From positions 1-45,339 of the forward strand of contig JAFGVI010000126.1 of NCBI GenBank assembly GCA_016938065.1: 45,339 nucleotides of DNA, read 5' to 3'. This document shows, piece after piece, positions 14,195 to 22,948 of the stretch. Made by a program: the position numbers and the translations under genes. Positions within the stretch are counted from its first letter, which is position 1, and the number at the start of each line of letters is the position of its first letter. Under the pieces are notes generated by a model. That model did no database searches. It was not told where the DNA came from and was given only the letters and a program-made list of their open reading frames with translations. The DNA comes from Deltaproteobacteria bacterium. GTDB taxonomy: Bacteria; Desulfobacterota; Anaeroferrophillalia; Anaeroferrophillales; Tharpellaceae.

Positions 14195-15592
14195 ATGGAT
14201 CAGCAAACATTGACTTTCCGTACACTGACGACCGCGACCGACAAAAAAAATATCGCGGAGATCGTCTCCTCGAGCGGCTTTTTCTATCAGAATGAGATTG
14301 ATCTGGCGGTAGAACTGGTAACGGAAGAGCTGGAAAAGGGTGCAGCCAGCGGCTACCATTTTATTTTCATTGAGAGTGGCGGGCAGCCCGTCGGCTACAC
14401 CTGTTTCGGGCCGATTCCGGCTACGACTGAAAGCTATGACCTCTACTGGATTGCCCTGCACCGGGATTGGCGAGGCCGGGGGCTCGGCAGAATTCTTCTG
14501 CAGAAAAGCGAGAAAGCAATTTTTAACCTCGGCGGCCGCAGACTCTATATCGAAACCGCCGGTCGCGAGCTTTATGCGCCGACCCGCGCCTTTTACCTGA
14601 CCTGCGGCTACCGGGAAGCGGCCATTTTTCATGATTTTTACGCCCCGGGCGATGCCAAACATGTATATCTGAAAATCATTTGCGAAAAAGAGGGACCGTT
14701 AATGGAAGCATCACATTGTAATTTCCATGGCGAAGATGTCGAGCCGGCCCGACCGGAAGAGGCTCTTTTTCATGTCATTCCCGTACCTTACGAAAAAACC
14801 GTCTCCTATCAGGAGGGAACGCGCCAAGGTCCGCAAGCTATTCTTGACGCTTCGTGCCAGCTTGAGCTTTTCGACAGCCGCAGCCAGCCTGCCCGACACG
14901 GCATCTATACCAGACCATCGATCGACTGTCAGGGTGAGGATGAAACAGTTCTGGCCCGCCTCACCGCGGCCGTCGAAGATTCTCTGCAATACAACTGTGT
15001 GCCGGTGGTTTTAGGGGGCGAGCACACGATCACCCTGGCCACAGTCCGGGCGTTGAAAAAAAAGTACAGCCGGTTCGGCGTCATTCAGTTTGATGCCCAT
15101 GCCGATCTGCGCCAGAGCTATCAGGGCTCTGCCTTAAGTCACGCCTGCGTCATGCGAAGGCTGCATGACGAAAACATTCCATTTTTTCAGATCGGCACCC
15201 GCAGCTACTCCTATGAAGAGCAGATTTTTCGCGAATCCCATAACATTCCCTATGTCGATGCGGAAACCATTTTCAAGGAGGGAGTTGACCAGGTAAAGCT
15301 GCCGGAAGATTTTCCGGAAAAGATCTTTATCACCTTTGATATCGACTGTTTCGATCCGGCCCTGATCCCGGCCACCGGCACCCCGGTGCCGGGAGGTCTG
15401 ACCTGGTATCAGGTGCAATGGCTGATCGAAAAAATATTGCAGAATCGAATCGGCATCGGCTTTGATGTGGTAGAACTCGCTCCGCATGCTGACCTGCACA
15501 GCGCCTCATTTGCGGCCGCACAACTGGTCTACAACATAATGGGCTTTCTCAGCCGCAGCCAATGCAGCCGTAAATACTGGAAATTAACCTGA
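14195..15592 (+). CDS. GNAT acetyltransferase fused to agmatinase-like ureohydrolase
   Basis: A 465-aa fusion. Residues 1 to about 165 are a GNAT domain with motif A RGRGLG at 93-98 and a late FYLTCGYRE segment. Residues 170-465 are a ureohydrolase with all six manganese ligands: His277 (GGEHT), Asp300, His302 and Asp304 (DAHAD), and Asp382 and Asp384 (DIDCFD). Length and motifs of this part match agmatinase SpeB, which releases urea from agmatine to give putrescine, although the family also includes guanidinobutyrase and formimidoyl hydrolases. Met170 (ATG at 14702) has GAGGGA 8 nt upstream and could start a free agmatinase form. The 3' end overlaps the convergent GTPase gene by 9 bp. Confidence 0.86.
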   Translation: MDQQTLTFRTLTTATDKKNIAEIVSSSGFFYQNEIDLAVELVTEELEKGAASGYHFIFIESGGQPVGYTCFGPIPATTESYDLYWIALHRDWRGRGLGRILLQKSEKAIFNLGGRRLYIETAGRELYAPTRAFYLTCGYREAAIFHDFYAPGDAKHVYLKIICEKEGPLMEASHCNFHGEDVEPARPEEALFHVIPVPYEKTVSYQEGTRQGPQAILDASCQLELFDSRSQPARHGIYTRPSIDCQGEDETVLARLTAAVEDSLQYNCVPVVLGGEHTITLATVRALKKKYSRFGVIQFDAHADLRQSYQGSALSHACVMRRLHDENIPFFQIGTRSYSYEEQIFRESHNIPYVDAETIFKEGVDQVKLPEDFPEKIFITFDIDCFDPALIPATGTPVPGGLTWYQVQWLIEKILQNRIGIGFDVVELAPHADLHSASFAAAQLVYNIMGFLSRSQCSRKYWKLT

Positions 15593-17032
15593 CAGTTTCC
15601 CGGCCTGTTTCTCCCCGCCGGAAATCTCCCTCAGAACTTCACGAAGCAGTTCTCCCAGGGGCCGGCAGAAGACTTTATCCTCTGCCTGAGAATAATGCTG
15701 CAGCGCCTTGAAAAAATTTTCGCAGATTTCGTATCGCGACCGGCTCCAATCCCTGGTGTAGCCGAGATTGAATGAATGCTTCTGTCTGGTTAAAACCTGA
15801 TTCTCATAATCGCGGCGACCATGAGCCCAGTTTATAATGTGACTGTAAAAAAGCAGTTGCCGGTCAAGCAGCACAAAGAGCAGCTGAATGGTCTTGACCG
15901 GCCCGACCTGCAGTCGCTGTTTATTGAGACGGAACCCCAGAAACTGAACCCCGGAGAGAAACTCGCCGCCTTTCAGGAGTGCGGAACCAGCCGCTCCGAG
16001 CAGGGCCCCCAGAGAAGAAAAAATACCAAAAGTCAGGCCGGCCGCCGCCACATCCACTGCCGCCCCGAGAGCGGCTCCGCCCAGAGCTCCGGCGACGACA
16101 AACTGGGCCGGGCTTAGACCTAAAAATTTCCAGGTTTTCTCGGAAAAGAGATCTTCCTGCAGTATCGAATGTTGAGGCAGCTCACAGTTAAAAATATTGT
16201 GCTTGTACAAAGCCCGCATCTTTTCCTGACACTCTTTCTCGCGCCTGCGCAGAAAGTCAACGAAATTGCCGTGAAGCTTCTCCCGGAGCTTTTTTTCATC
16301 ACTATCAGGTTTCAGCGTGGCCGACTTGCGATAACCCAGACCATCACAGAGCAGCTCCAGCAGGAGGTCGGCCACCAGCCGATTACGTTCCTGCCAATCT
16401 GCGGCAAAGGCTTTAACGACCCTCTCCAGTACAGGCTGAATCTCCTGATCGATACTTTTCAGACTCTCTAAAAGTTCAATCCGCTCCCGGTAACTGGCCT
16501 GACAGGAATTAAAGAGCCTGATTGCATTAAAACTCTTCCTGAATTCCATCTGCCATTGCGCCAGCCAGGCAGACTCTTCCCGCTTGCAGTTGACAATGGC
16601 CATCCGCGGACAGCCCAGCAAACGCAAAATCTCCATCTCGGCCCGATCGACATTACGCAAAGGTCGAGAGCCATCAACCACAAAGATAATCAGCGCCCCC
16701 CGAAGCAAGGGCTGCAAGAGCTGGCAATCATCATGGAAATCGTCATCATCCTGATGCGCTTTAATGAAATCCGATACCAGAGTTGCGTGACTGCCTTGAT
16801 AAGCCTGAATCCACTGCAGCGTTTCACGCGGATTCTGAAAACCCGGGGTATCGGTGAAGCGGACAACTTCACGCCCGTCAATCACCACCGGGAAAGTGCG
16901 ACAGACTCTGGTATCGCCAGGCAGCGGACTGATGCGTACCGAATCATCTTCCGCCAGAGTGGACAGAACCGAAGACTTGCCCTCGTTGGGATGACCGACC
17001 ACAGCAAATTCAGGAATCTCAGATCTCATCAT
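15584..17032 (-). CDS. DUF3482-type GTPase
   Basis: A 482-aa protein with an N-terminal G domain and a C-terminal DUF3482-like region. G1 is GHPNEGKSS (13-21), G3 is DTPG (61-64), and the G4 position is NCKR (148-151) instead of NKxD, so base recognition may be relaxed. About 305-350 is a Gly/Ala-rich hydrophobic stretch that could enter the membrane. It overlaps the DUF2868 gene by 14 bp. The two families are usually found as this pair, which suggests a membrane complex; the function is not known. The 3' end overlaps the convergent agmatinase fusion. Confidence 0.85.
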   Translation of the reverse strand: MMRSEIPEFAVVGHPNEGKSSVLSTLAEDDSVRISPLPGDTRVCRTFPVVIDGREVVRFTDTPGFQNPRETLQWIQAYQGSHATLVSDFIKAHQDDDDFHDDCQLLQPLLRGALIIFVVDGSRPLRNVDRAEMEILRLLGCPRMAIVNCKREESAWLAQWQMEFRKSFNAIRLFNSCQASYRERIELLESLKSIDQEIQPVLERVVKAFAADWQERNRLVADLLLELLCDGLGYRKSATLKPDSDEKKLREKLHGNFVDFLRRREKECQEKMRALYKHNIFNCELPQHSILQEDLFSEKTWKFLGLSPAQFVVAGALGGAALGAAVDVAAAGLTFGIFSSLGALLGAAGSALLKGGEFLSGVQFLGFRLNKQRLQVGPVKTIQLLFVLLDRQLLFYSHIINWAHGRRDYENQVLTRQKHSFNLGYTRDWSRSRYEICENFFKALQHYSQAEDKVFCRPLGELLREVLREISGGEKQAGKLSG

Positions 17033-18644
17033 TACACACCAGGGGGCTCACCTGCAGACAGAGGTCGGCCAGCGTCGCGATTATGTGCCGCCATATTTTA
17101 AGATCGGTGTCCGCCACCGCCGTAAAAATTGTTGCCGCAGCCGGCCGGCCGAGCAAAGCAATAATAATCGGGGTTTCTGAACCGCAAAGTTTACGGAGCC
17201 GGCGCAAAAAGATCAGCATCTCCTGAATCGGCGGCTGCCAGGCCTCCTGCAGCAGGAGCAGACAATTTCCAGAAGCACCCTTGCAGCTGGCGGCGATCAA
17301 GTTCGATGCCGTCGCATAATCATCAATTTGCAACCTTGCCGCCACAGCATAACCAAACGCCTGACGACAGAGAAAATCGAGTTTACGCGCATCGCAGGCG
17401 GCAAAAATTTCATCCGGAATCAAAGCGATGGCACTACCGTGTAGCGGAGCTTCGGTTGCGCGCTGCTCGGACCGCAGCATACCAGCAGATCTGAAAAGAG
17501 TCGCAGTTGTTATTGAGCCGTTTGTTACTGCAGAGGAAAGAGTCCCCTGATCCGCCACCAGACCTGCAACACGGGGTGTCAAAAGACGATGGATCAACTG
17601 ATCATAATCGGCGCGATCGAAAGAAATCCGGACCAGAGCCCGCCGGGAGCGGAAAAGAGCAAGTAAAAAAAGGAGAACCCTGGGCAGCAGACAGTAACAG
17701 ACAATTGCCGTACAGAGAAAAGGCCACCAGGAAGCCAGGGCCGAACTCTTAAGATGATAGATGCCCTCTTTGAGAATCATGTGGCTGCCCTCAATCTGGG
17801 CCGGATCAGGATAGGCTGAGGCCCCCAGCAGCCAGGACCAGGGCAGCGCCAGCCATTGCACCAGGCTTGCGACAAAATCAGCCGAAAGCTGAATCGTCGA
17901 CTGCCAGCCAAAAGCCAGATCGGAGATCGCCACCTTAACCAGAATGGCCCCCAGCACCCCTAGATTAAAAGCCATCCCGGAGAGCTGCAGGAGCAGAAAC
18001 GGCAGCCAGAAAAAAAGTGCAGCATAACCCCGGCCCCGGGATTGGGCTGCGGCCAGAGCCGCGGTAAACTGCTCCCGACGGCGGTTGCCCGGCCCGTACA
18101 ACCAGACTTTGAACAGAAAGGAGAGAACTTTATTGACCAGCGAGATGCCGTAAGCAGAGCTTGGCCCCTGCCCTTTGAGCTTCCGCCCCAACCAGAATAA
18201 GAGCAGCAGCACCAGCAACAGCACCTGCAAACCGACAAAGCAGAGAAAGAAAAAAGAGACGTTAACCGGCTCTCTACCGAAATAGCTCAAAGCTGACCAG
18301 GCCGCTCCGGCTCCGGAAAAAAGCATAACCAGAAAAAGCAAAAGCGGCGCCAGCTTACTGAAACCTACCCAAACCTGCCCCGGCAGGAGAAGTTCGTCAC
18401 GCACCTTGACCACGCCGCTCCGGCGCACCTGCAGCCACCGCAGAATAAGCTCCTGCCGCTCGGCAGCCATGCCCGCCAGAGCTGGCTCTATTTCCTGCAG
18501 ATAGAGCTCCCGATCACGCTGACGCAATACCCCGTCGCCCTTTTCAGCAGCCAGTTTTCGATCCTGCAGTGAAAAGTATTCAAGGTCAAGGAAATCAGGA
18601 ATGCGCCAGCGCTGGGGTTTCATTCCGCTTCTCCAATTGTACAA
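17019..18644 (-). CDS. DUF2868 membrane protein
   Basis: A 541-aa integral membrane protein. Hydrophobic segments are visible at about 115-140 (LLLFLVMLFSGAGAAW), 150-170 (Leu/Val-rich), 220-260 (FFWLPFLLLQ...GVLGAILVKV) and 320-345 (WPFLCTAIVCYCLLPRVLLF). The last 200 residues appear soluble. The N-terminus carries a charged region of about 90 residues. The layout and the overlapping GTPase partner downstream identify the DUF2868 family. The pair is probably translated together. Its role is unknown; a GTP-regulated membrane remodelling or transport function is only a guess. Confidence 0.82.
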   Translation of the reverse strand: MYNWRSGMKPQRWRIPDFLDLEYFSLQDRKLAAEKGDGVLRQRDRELYLQEIEPALAGMAAERQELILRWLQVRRSGVVKVRDELLLPGQVWVGFSKLAPLLLFLVMLFSGAGAAWSALSYFGREPVNVSFFFLCFVGLQVLLLVLLLLFWLGRKLKGQGPSSAYGISLVNKVLSFLFKVWLYGPGNRRREQFTAALAAAQSRGRGYAALFFWLPFLLLQLSGMAFNLGVLGAILVKVAISDLAFGWQSTIQLSADFVASLVQWLALPWSWLLGASAYPDPAQIEGSHMILKEGIYHLKSSALASWWPFLCTAIVCYCLLPRVLLFLLALFRSRRALVRISFDRADYDQLIHRLLTPRVAGLVADQGTLSSAVTNGSITTATLFRSAGMLRSEQRATEAPLHGSAIALIPDEIFAACDARKLDFLCRQAFGYAVAARLQIDDYATASNLIAASCKGASGNCLLLLQEAWQPPIQEMLIFLRRLRKLCGSETPIIIALLGRPAAATIFTAVADTDLKIWRHIIATLADLCLQVSPLVCNDEI

Positions 18645-18662
18645 ATATATTCCATGAACAAA

Positions 18663-19349
18663 TCAGACGGCCGACTGACGACCCAGGATATTGGTAACCC
18701 CGTGACAACGGCAGGCCGTGCTGAAAAGCAGCGGTTCCGGACGGCGCTCATTGATAAAAGTGATCAGCCGGGCCAAACGTCGCAGAGGGAAACCACCGAG
18801 CCCGGGGCCTATCTGCGTACTGGGAAGGATAAACGAAGGCAGTTTCAGTTCTGAATCTACACCTAAACGATACTCCAGACGAGCCAGAAGGTTGAGTAGT
18901 GAAGGGTTGCGTTTTTTCCCCGTATGGAAACAATGGGTCCGCGGTTGGGGGCAATCTGCAGGACAGAGAAAGTCGGCCAGACTGCTGTAAAGCTCATCCC
19001 GCTCCCCGGTAAAAAGATTGGGCAGCGGGGGCAATGTTGTCCAGGCCAGGGCCGGGCGTCGGGTAATCCTTGAGAGTACCGCAAAGGCAAGATGCAAGGG
19101 CACCGTCGGAATAATCCAGTCCTGTTGTCGGGCCTCGGCCTCGGCCAGCAGAGCTGTCAGATAGGTAACTGCGTCAAGAGCAGAAGTTGTAAATTTTACT
19201 CCGGCTGAGGATAAGAGCTTCCCCCCGGCCAGCAGATTAGCCGCATCAGCGTCAACCAGAACCAGGCTTGGTGATGCTTTTTCCCGGGCATAGAACGTAA
19301 GAGCCCGATAACCGAATTTGCCGCAGCCTATAATATGAACCCGTTGCAT
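18663..19349 (-). CDS. Conserved hypothetical protein: Rossmann-like N-terminus and Cys/His cluster
   Basis: A 228-aa protein that I cannot name. It opens with VHIIGCGKFGYRAL, a glycine loop of NAD(P)-binding Rossmann type, followed by VLVDADA at the end of strand 2. In the second half Cys129, Cys133, His139, Cys140 and His142 are clustered, and Cys213, Cys215 and His216 lie near the C-terminus; together they could bind zinc or an iron-sulfur cluster. The start overlaps the ispA stop by one base (TGATG), so it is in the same transcript. In many genomes dxs follows ispA at this place, but this protein is not Dxs. Confidence 0.68.
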   Translation of the reverse strand: MQRVHIIGCGKFGYRALTFYAREKASPSLVLVDADAANLLAGGKLLSSAGVKFTTSALDAVTYLTALLAEAEARQQDWIIPTVPLHLAFAVLSRITRRPALAWTTLPPLPNLFTGERDELYSSLADFLCPADCPQPRTHCFHTGKKRNPSLLNLLARLEYRLGVDSELKLPSFILPSTQIGPGLGGFPLRRLARLITFINERRPEPLLFSTACRCHGVTNILGRQSAV

Positions 19350-20263
19350 CAGCGATCCCTTTCCACGATATAATCGGCCAGAGCTTTCAGCGGCTCTCCT
19401 TTTTCCTCCAAAGGTTCAAGCAGCCCGAGCGCCTGCCGGTGCAGTTCAACCAGTTTTTGACGGGCCTTTTCGAGACCGAAAAGAGAAACGAAGGTCAATT
19501 TCCCCAGATCCCTATCGGAACCGATCTCTTTACCGAGAAGCGCTTCATCACCAACCTCATCGAGAATATCGTCCGCCACCTGAAAAGCCAGACCGATGAC
19601 GGAACCGAATTCGGCCAGACGCTCCCGCAAAGAGGCATTCCCACCGGCCAGATCAACCCCGGCCAGCAGCGCTCCGCTGATCATGGCCCCGGTTTTACGC
19701 CGATGCAGAACCTCCAGCAATTCACCCTGCTGCGCTGACATAGCATGAAGATTTTTTCCCTGACTCAAGATGTCAATCGCCTGTCCGCCAACCATACCGT
19801 CGCGACCGGCAGCTCGGGCCAAGCCGGAAATCAGCTTGATCCGGGTCGTAGCCCCCGCTTCAACGTCTTCAGCAAGCAGACGAAAAGCCTCGGTCAAAAG
19901 TGCGTCACCGGCAAGAACAGCCATCGCTTCACCATAGACTTTATGGTTGGTCGGTCGTCCCCGCCGCAGATCATCGTCATCCATCGCGGGCAGATCATCA
20001 TGAATTAAAGAGTAAGTATGCACCAGTTCATAAGCCGCCGCCACCGGCAGGGCCCGCTGCCAGTCTTCGGCCAGCAGACGGTAAGCCATAATTGTCAGAA
20101 CCGGCCGCAAACGCTTGCCGCCGGCGTCAACACTGTAATGCATCGCCTCGGCTAGAGGGGCAGCCAGACGACCACCAAGCGTATCAGTAAATTGCAGCCC
20201 CCGCAAAAATTCGTTGATGACCGGCACATACTCCTGCAGACAAAGTTCCAATGGCCCTTTCAT
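19349..20263 (-). CDS. ispA: (2E,6E)-farnesyl diphosphate synthase / short-chain polyprenyl synthase
   Basis: A 304-aa trans-isoprenyl diphosphate synthase. GGKRLRP is near residue 48-54, the first Asp-rich motif DDLPAMDDDD spans 89-98, and the second, VADDILDEVGD, is around 225-235. It condenses isopentenyl diphosphate onto dimethylallyl/geranyl diphosphate to give farnesyl diphosphate, the precursor of undecaprenyl and respiratory quinone side chains. The ATG overlaps the xseB stop as ATGA, the usual xseB-ispA arrangement. The downstream hypothetical gene overlaps its stop. Confidence 0.93.
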   Translation of the reverse strand: MKGPLELCLQEYVPVINEFLRGLQFTDTLGGRLAAPLAEAMHYSVDAGGKRLRPVLTIMAYRLLAEDWQRALPVAAAYELVHTYSLIHDDLPAMDDDDLRRGRPTNHKVYGEAMAVLAGDALLTEAFRLLAEDVEAGATTRIKLISGLARAAGRDGMVGGQAIDILSQGKNLHAMSAQQGELLEVLHRRKTGAMISGALLAGVDLAGGNASLRERLAEFGSVIGLAFQVADDILDEVGDEALLGKEIGSDRDLGKLTFVSLFGLEKARQKLVELHRQALGLLEPLEEKGEPLKALADYIVERDR

Positions 20264-20481
20264 TCCTGAAACTCCTTCAGCTCACCGCCCTCTTTTTCAT
20301 CAGCGACCAGCATCTGTACCTTTCCCTCAACCTCACTCAAACGCAGATGGCAGAAACGCATCAATTTTACCCCCTGCTCAAAGAGTTTCAAAGACTCTTC
20401 CAGTGACACCTCTTCACCTTCGAGTTTACCGACCACCTCTTCAAGTTTTTTCATTGAATCTTCAAAACTCACTTTCGCCAT
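20260..20481 (-). CDS. xseB: Exodeoxyribonuclease VII small subunit
   Basis: A 73-aa protein with the XseB pattern: SFEDSMKKLEEVVGKLE, EVSLEESLKLFEQGVKLM and a C-terminal helix. It is the helical small subunit that, in several copies, binds XseA to form exonuclease VII, which degrades single-stranded DNA. It precedes ispA with a 4-bp ATGA overlap. An M23 peptidase gene separates it from xseA, which is less usual than adjacency of the two subunits. Confidence 0.93.
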   Translation of the reverse strand: MAKVSFEDSMKKLEEVVGKLEGEEVSLEESLKLFEQGVKLMRFCHLRLSEVEGKVQMLVADEKEGGELKEFQE

Positions 20482-20525
20482 TACAAACTCCTGAGATCAC
20501 GTTTTCAAAAATGAAAGACAAGTGA

Positions 20526-21473
20526 CTATTTATTCTGCCAGGGCACGTTGAGGAGAAGCCGGGAATCTCGCGCAAACCGGATGGGATCGACGAAAACCCC
20601 GGCAATTTTGACCCCCCAATGCAGATGCGGCCCGGTTACGCGGCCGCTGCTCCCTGCCGTGCCGATAATCTGACCAGGCATCACCAACTCCCCCGGACGA
20701 CAGTCTATTTCATTAAGGTGCATATAAAGCGTAAAGATATCAAGACCATGGTCGACAATCACAAGATTGCCGCTATAATAGAGCTCTTCCGCCAGCACTA
20801 CCCGACCTTGTGCCGCGGACGCAACCGGAACCCCGACGGCGGCTTTGAAATCGACCCCGCCATGCGGGGCTTTGGCTTTGCCGTTGAGCAGTCGGCGACG
20901 GCCGAAAGGTGAAGTTAAGGTCGATGCCAGCGGAGGCCGAACCGCATCGGCAAAAAGCAGATGATCTTCGGAGGAAGCATAGGCAACCTTAAGATGCTGT
21001 CGATCACGTTCGATCTTACGCAGATTTTCCGCCCGCATCGGCGCGGCCATCTCCGCCGCCACCGTCAAGCGCTGTTCGCCGTAATCATGCGCAACTACCG
21101 TAATCTGACGCTCTAATTCGGCGCCACTTTTAAACCTGATATGTAAGGAGTAGCTGCCGGCAGCAGTTCCTAAAGGAACGGCGACCACCCCGCGCCAGCC
21201 ATCCGACAGCGCTTCGAGAGAGAATTTACGCCCGATAAAGTCCACCGCCACCGGTTGGCGCGAAAGGGTTGCCGGCAGCGCTTTGTCCGGGTGCAGAGCC
21301 AGCACCAGAGCCTGTCCCGGCTGCGGTTTCTCCGGCGCCTGAAAAAAATCATAACCAGAATGACTGTACCTGACAAAACCTTCGGCCGCAGCCCACAGAT
21401 CTGAACCCGGACAAAAAACCACCCCCAGCAATAAACCCCAAAAAATCAATAATAATCTTTTCTTATCCTTCAT
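20526..21473 (-). CDS. Exported M23-family (LytM-type) metallopeptidase
   Basis: A 315-aa secreted protein. The N-terminus MKDKKRLLL plus a hydrophobic core and an AWAA-like site near residue 30 form a signal peptide. The middle part is a beta-rich region. The C-terminal LytM domain has HGGVDF, DHGLDIFTLYMHL and GPHLHWGV, giving the zinc ligands His, Asp and the His of HLHW. Such enzymes cut peptidoglycan cross-bridges in the periplasm or help control amidases; all metal ligands are present, so it is likely active. It lies between xseA and xseB, starting 10 bp after xseA. Its ribosome-binding region is made of 7-bp GAAGGAT-like units. Confidence 0.88.
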   Translation of the reverse strand: MKDKKRLLLIFWGLLLGVVFCPGSDLWAAAEGFVRYSHSGYDFFQAPEKPQPGQALVLALHPDKALPATLSRQPVAVDFIGRKFSLEALSDGWRGVVAVPLGTAAGSYSLHIRFKSGAELERQITVVAHDYGEQRLTVAAEMAAPMRAENLRKIERDRQHLKVAYASSEDHLLFADAVRPPLASTLTSPFGRRRLLNGKAKAPHGGVDFKAAVGVPVASAAQGRVVLAEELYYSGNLVIVDHGLDIFTLYMHLNEIDCRPGELVMPGQIIGTAGSSGRVTGPHLHWGVKIAGVFVDPIRFARDSRLLLNVPWQNK

Positions 21474-21489
21474 CCCTCATCCTTCACTC
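21468..21489. repeat. Short heptamer repeat at the xseA/M23 junction
   Basis: On the minus strand three units GAAGGAT, GAGGGAT and GAAGGAT follow one another. They cover the xseA stop, the ribosome-binding site and the first codons of the M23 gene. A similar AAGGATAAA pattern occurs at 44414-44440 upstream of another gene. The copies are few, so this may be chance. Confidence 0.45.
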
Positions 21490-22893
21490 CTCCTCAATGA
21501 CCTTTTCAACCCGGCACCAGGCCTGGCCCTGATGAAAGCGCAGGCGCAAAGACTCGCCGACAGTCAGATCAGCACTGCTGCTGACAACTTTCCCCGTGCC
21601 GGCTTTTTCTACAACCGTGTAACCCCGAGCCAGTACCGACAGCGGACTTGCGGCATTAAGCCGATCACGGCAGGCCGTAAGCCGCTGCCGTTTGCTCTGC
21701 AAAAGATGGCGCATCGCCTGATTGAGATGTTGCTCGGACAAATACACCTTCGCAAAACAGGGTTTAAGACGCAAGCGAGGTGACGCCTGAGCCAGACGGA
21801 ACTCGCACAGTCTTAGCTTTTGCCGAACCAGACGCAGACGGGAAAGCATCGCGGTGCGGAATCTGGTCTGCAGATCAAACAGATCCCGCCGCAAAAAAGA
21901 GAGCCTTTCACGACCGTATTCAAGCCCTGACGCCGCCAGCTGCAGACGCCGCCGCTCCTGTACTATCCGATAGCGCCCGAACTGGTGCAGACGCTGACGA
22001 AGATGGTGCAGACCTTCTGACATTTCCTGATAATTGGCAATCACCAGTTCAGCGGCCGCTGAGGGGGTCGGAGCCCTGAGATCGGCGACAAAATCAGCAA
22101 TTGTAAAGTCAATTTCATGACCGACGGCACTGATTAAAGGAATTGAACAGGCGACAATCGCCCGGGCCACCCGTTCGTCATTAAAAGGCTGCAGGTCTTC
22201 ATAGGAACCGCCGCCCCGCGTCAGTATAACCGTGTCGATGCGATCCCGCCAATAGCGCTCCACCAGTTCCAGGGCAGCAACAATCTCGACCGCCGCCCGC
22301 TCACCCTGCACGGTCACCGGCACGACAATAATCTCGACTCCGGCAAAACGTCGTCTGATAACCTGCAAGATATCATGCACCGCCGCACCGCTGGCTGAGG
22401 TTATCAGGCCAATGGTGCGGGGCAGTAAAGGAATCTTTTTTTTACGCTCCGGGGCAAACAGGCCTTCGCGGCTTAATTTTTCTTTAAGCCTGGCAAAAGC
22501 CCGCCATAACTCCCCCAACCCCTGCAGCTCAAGAGTGGAAACGATAATCTGATATTCACCGCGCGGCTCATAAAGAGTTATCCGCCCCCCGCACAAAACC
22601 CGGTCACCCTCCTTCGGCTTATAGGATAAAGGCCTCTGCTGACGCCGAAAAAAAACCGCCTTCACTTGGGAGCGCTCATCTTTGAGGGTAAAATAGAGAT
22701 GCCCCGAAACCGGAGTTCTCAGGGTCGAGATCTCTCCCTCAACCCACACCGGAGTAAAATTATCCTCAATGACCAGACGGATGTCGCTGTTAAGCTGGGA
22801 GACACTGTAAACATGCCGGCTCTCTGGCAGATCATTATCATCAAGAGCATTATCTTCAATCCAAAACTCATTCGGTAAATGCAGTGCCGTCAT
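21484..22893 (-). CDS. xseA: Exodeoxyribonuclease VII large subunit
   Basis: A 469-aa XseA. The N-terminal OB fold carries YSVSQLNSDIRLVIE and VWVEGEISTLRTPVSGHLYFTLKD. The catalytic region has GLITSASGAAVHDIL, DTVILTRGGGSYEDLQPFNDE and PLISAVGHEIDFTIADFVADLRAPTPSAAAE, followed by a long helical coiled region. With XseB it degrades single-stranded DNA to oligonucleotides in mismatch repair and recombination. I use the ATG at 22893; a TTG at 22914 would add seven residues and cannot be excluded, as neither has a strong ribosome-binding site. It is divergent from mreB. Confidence 0.94.
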   Translation of the reverse strand: MTALHLPNEFWIEDNALDDNDLPESRHVYSVSQLNSDIRLVIEDNFTPVWVEGEISTLRTPVSGHLYFTLKDERSQVKAVFFRRQQRPLSYKPKEGDRVLCGGRITLYEPRGEYQIIVSTLELQGLGELWRAFARLKEKLSREGLFAPERKKKIPLLPRTIGLITSASGAAVHDILQVIRRRFAGVEIIVVPVTVQGERAAVEIVAALELVERYWRDRIDTVILTRGGGSYEDLQPFNDERVARAIVACSIPLISAVGHEIDFTIADFVADLRAPTPSAAAELVIANYQEMSEGLHHLRQRLHQFGRYRIVQERRRLQLAASGLEYGRERLSFLRRDLFDLQTRFRTAMLSRLRLVRQKLRLCEFRLAQASPRLRLKPCFAKVYLSEQHLNQAMRHLLQSKRQRLTACRDRLNAASPLSVLARGYTVVEKAGTGKVVSSSADLTVGESLRLRFHQGQAWCRVEKVIEEE

Positions 22894-22948
22894 GTGCGCG
22901 CCATTTTCACTCAATTAATTTGACGATTTCATCTTAACAATCCCCAGA

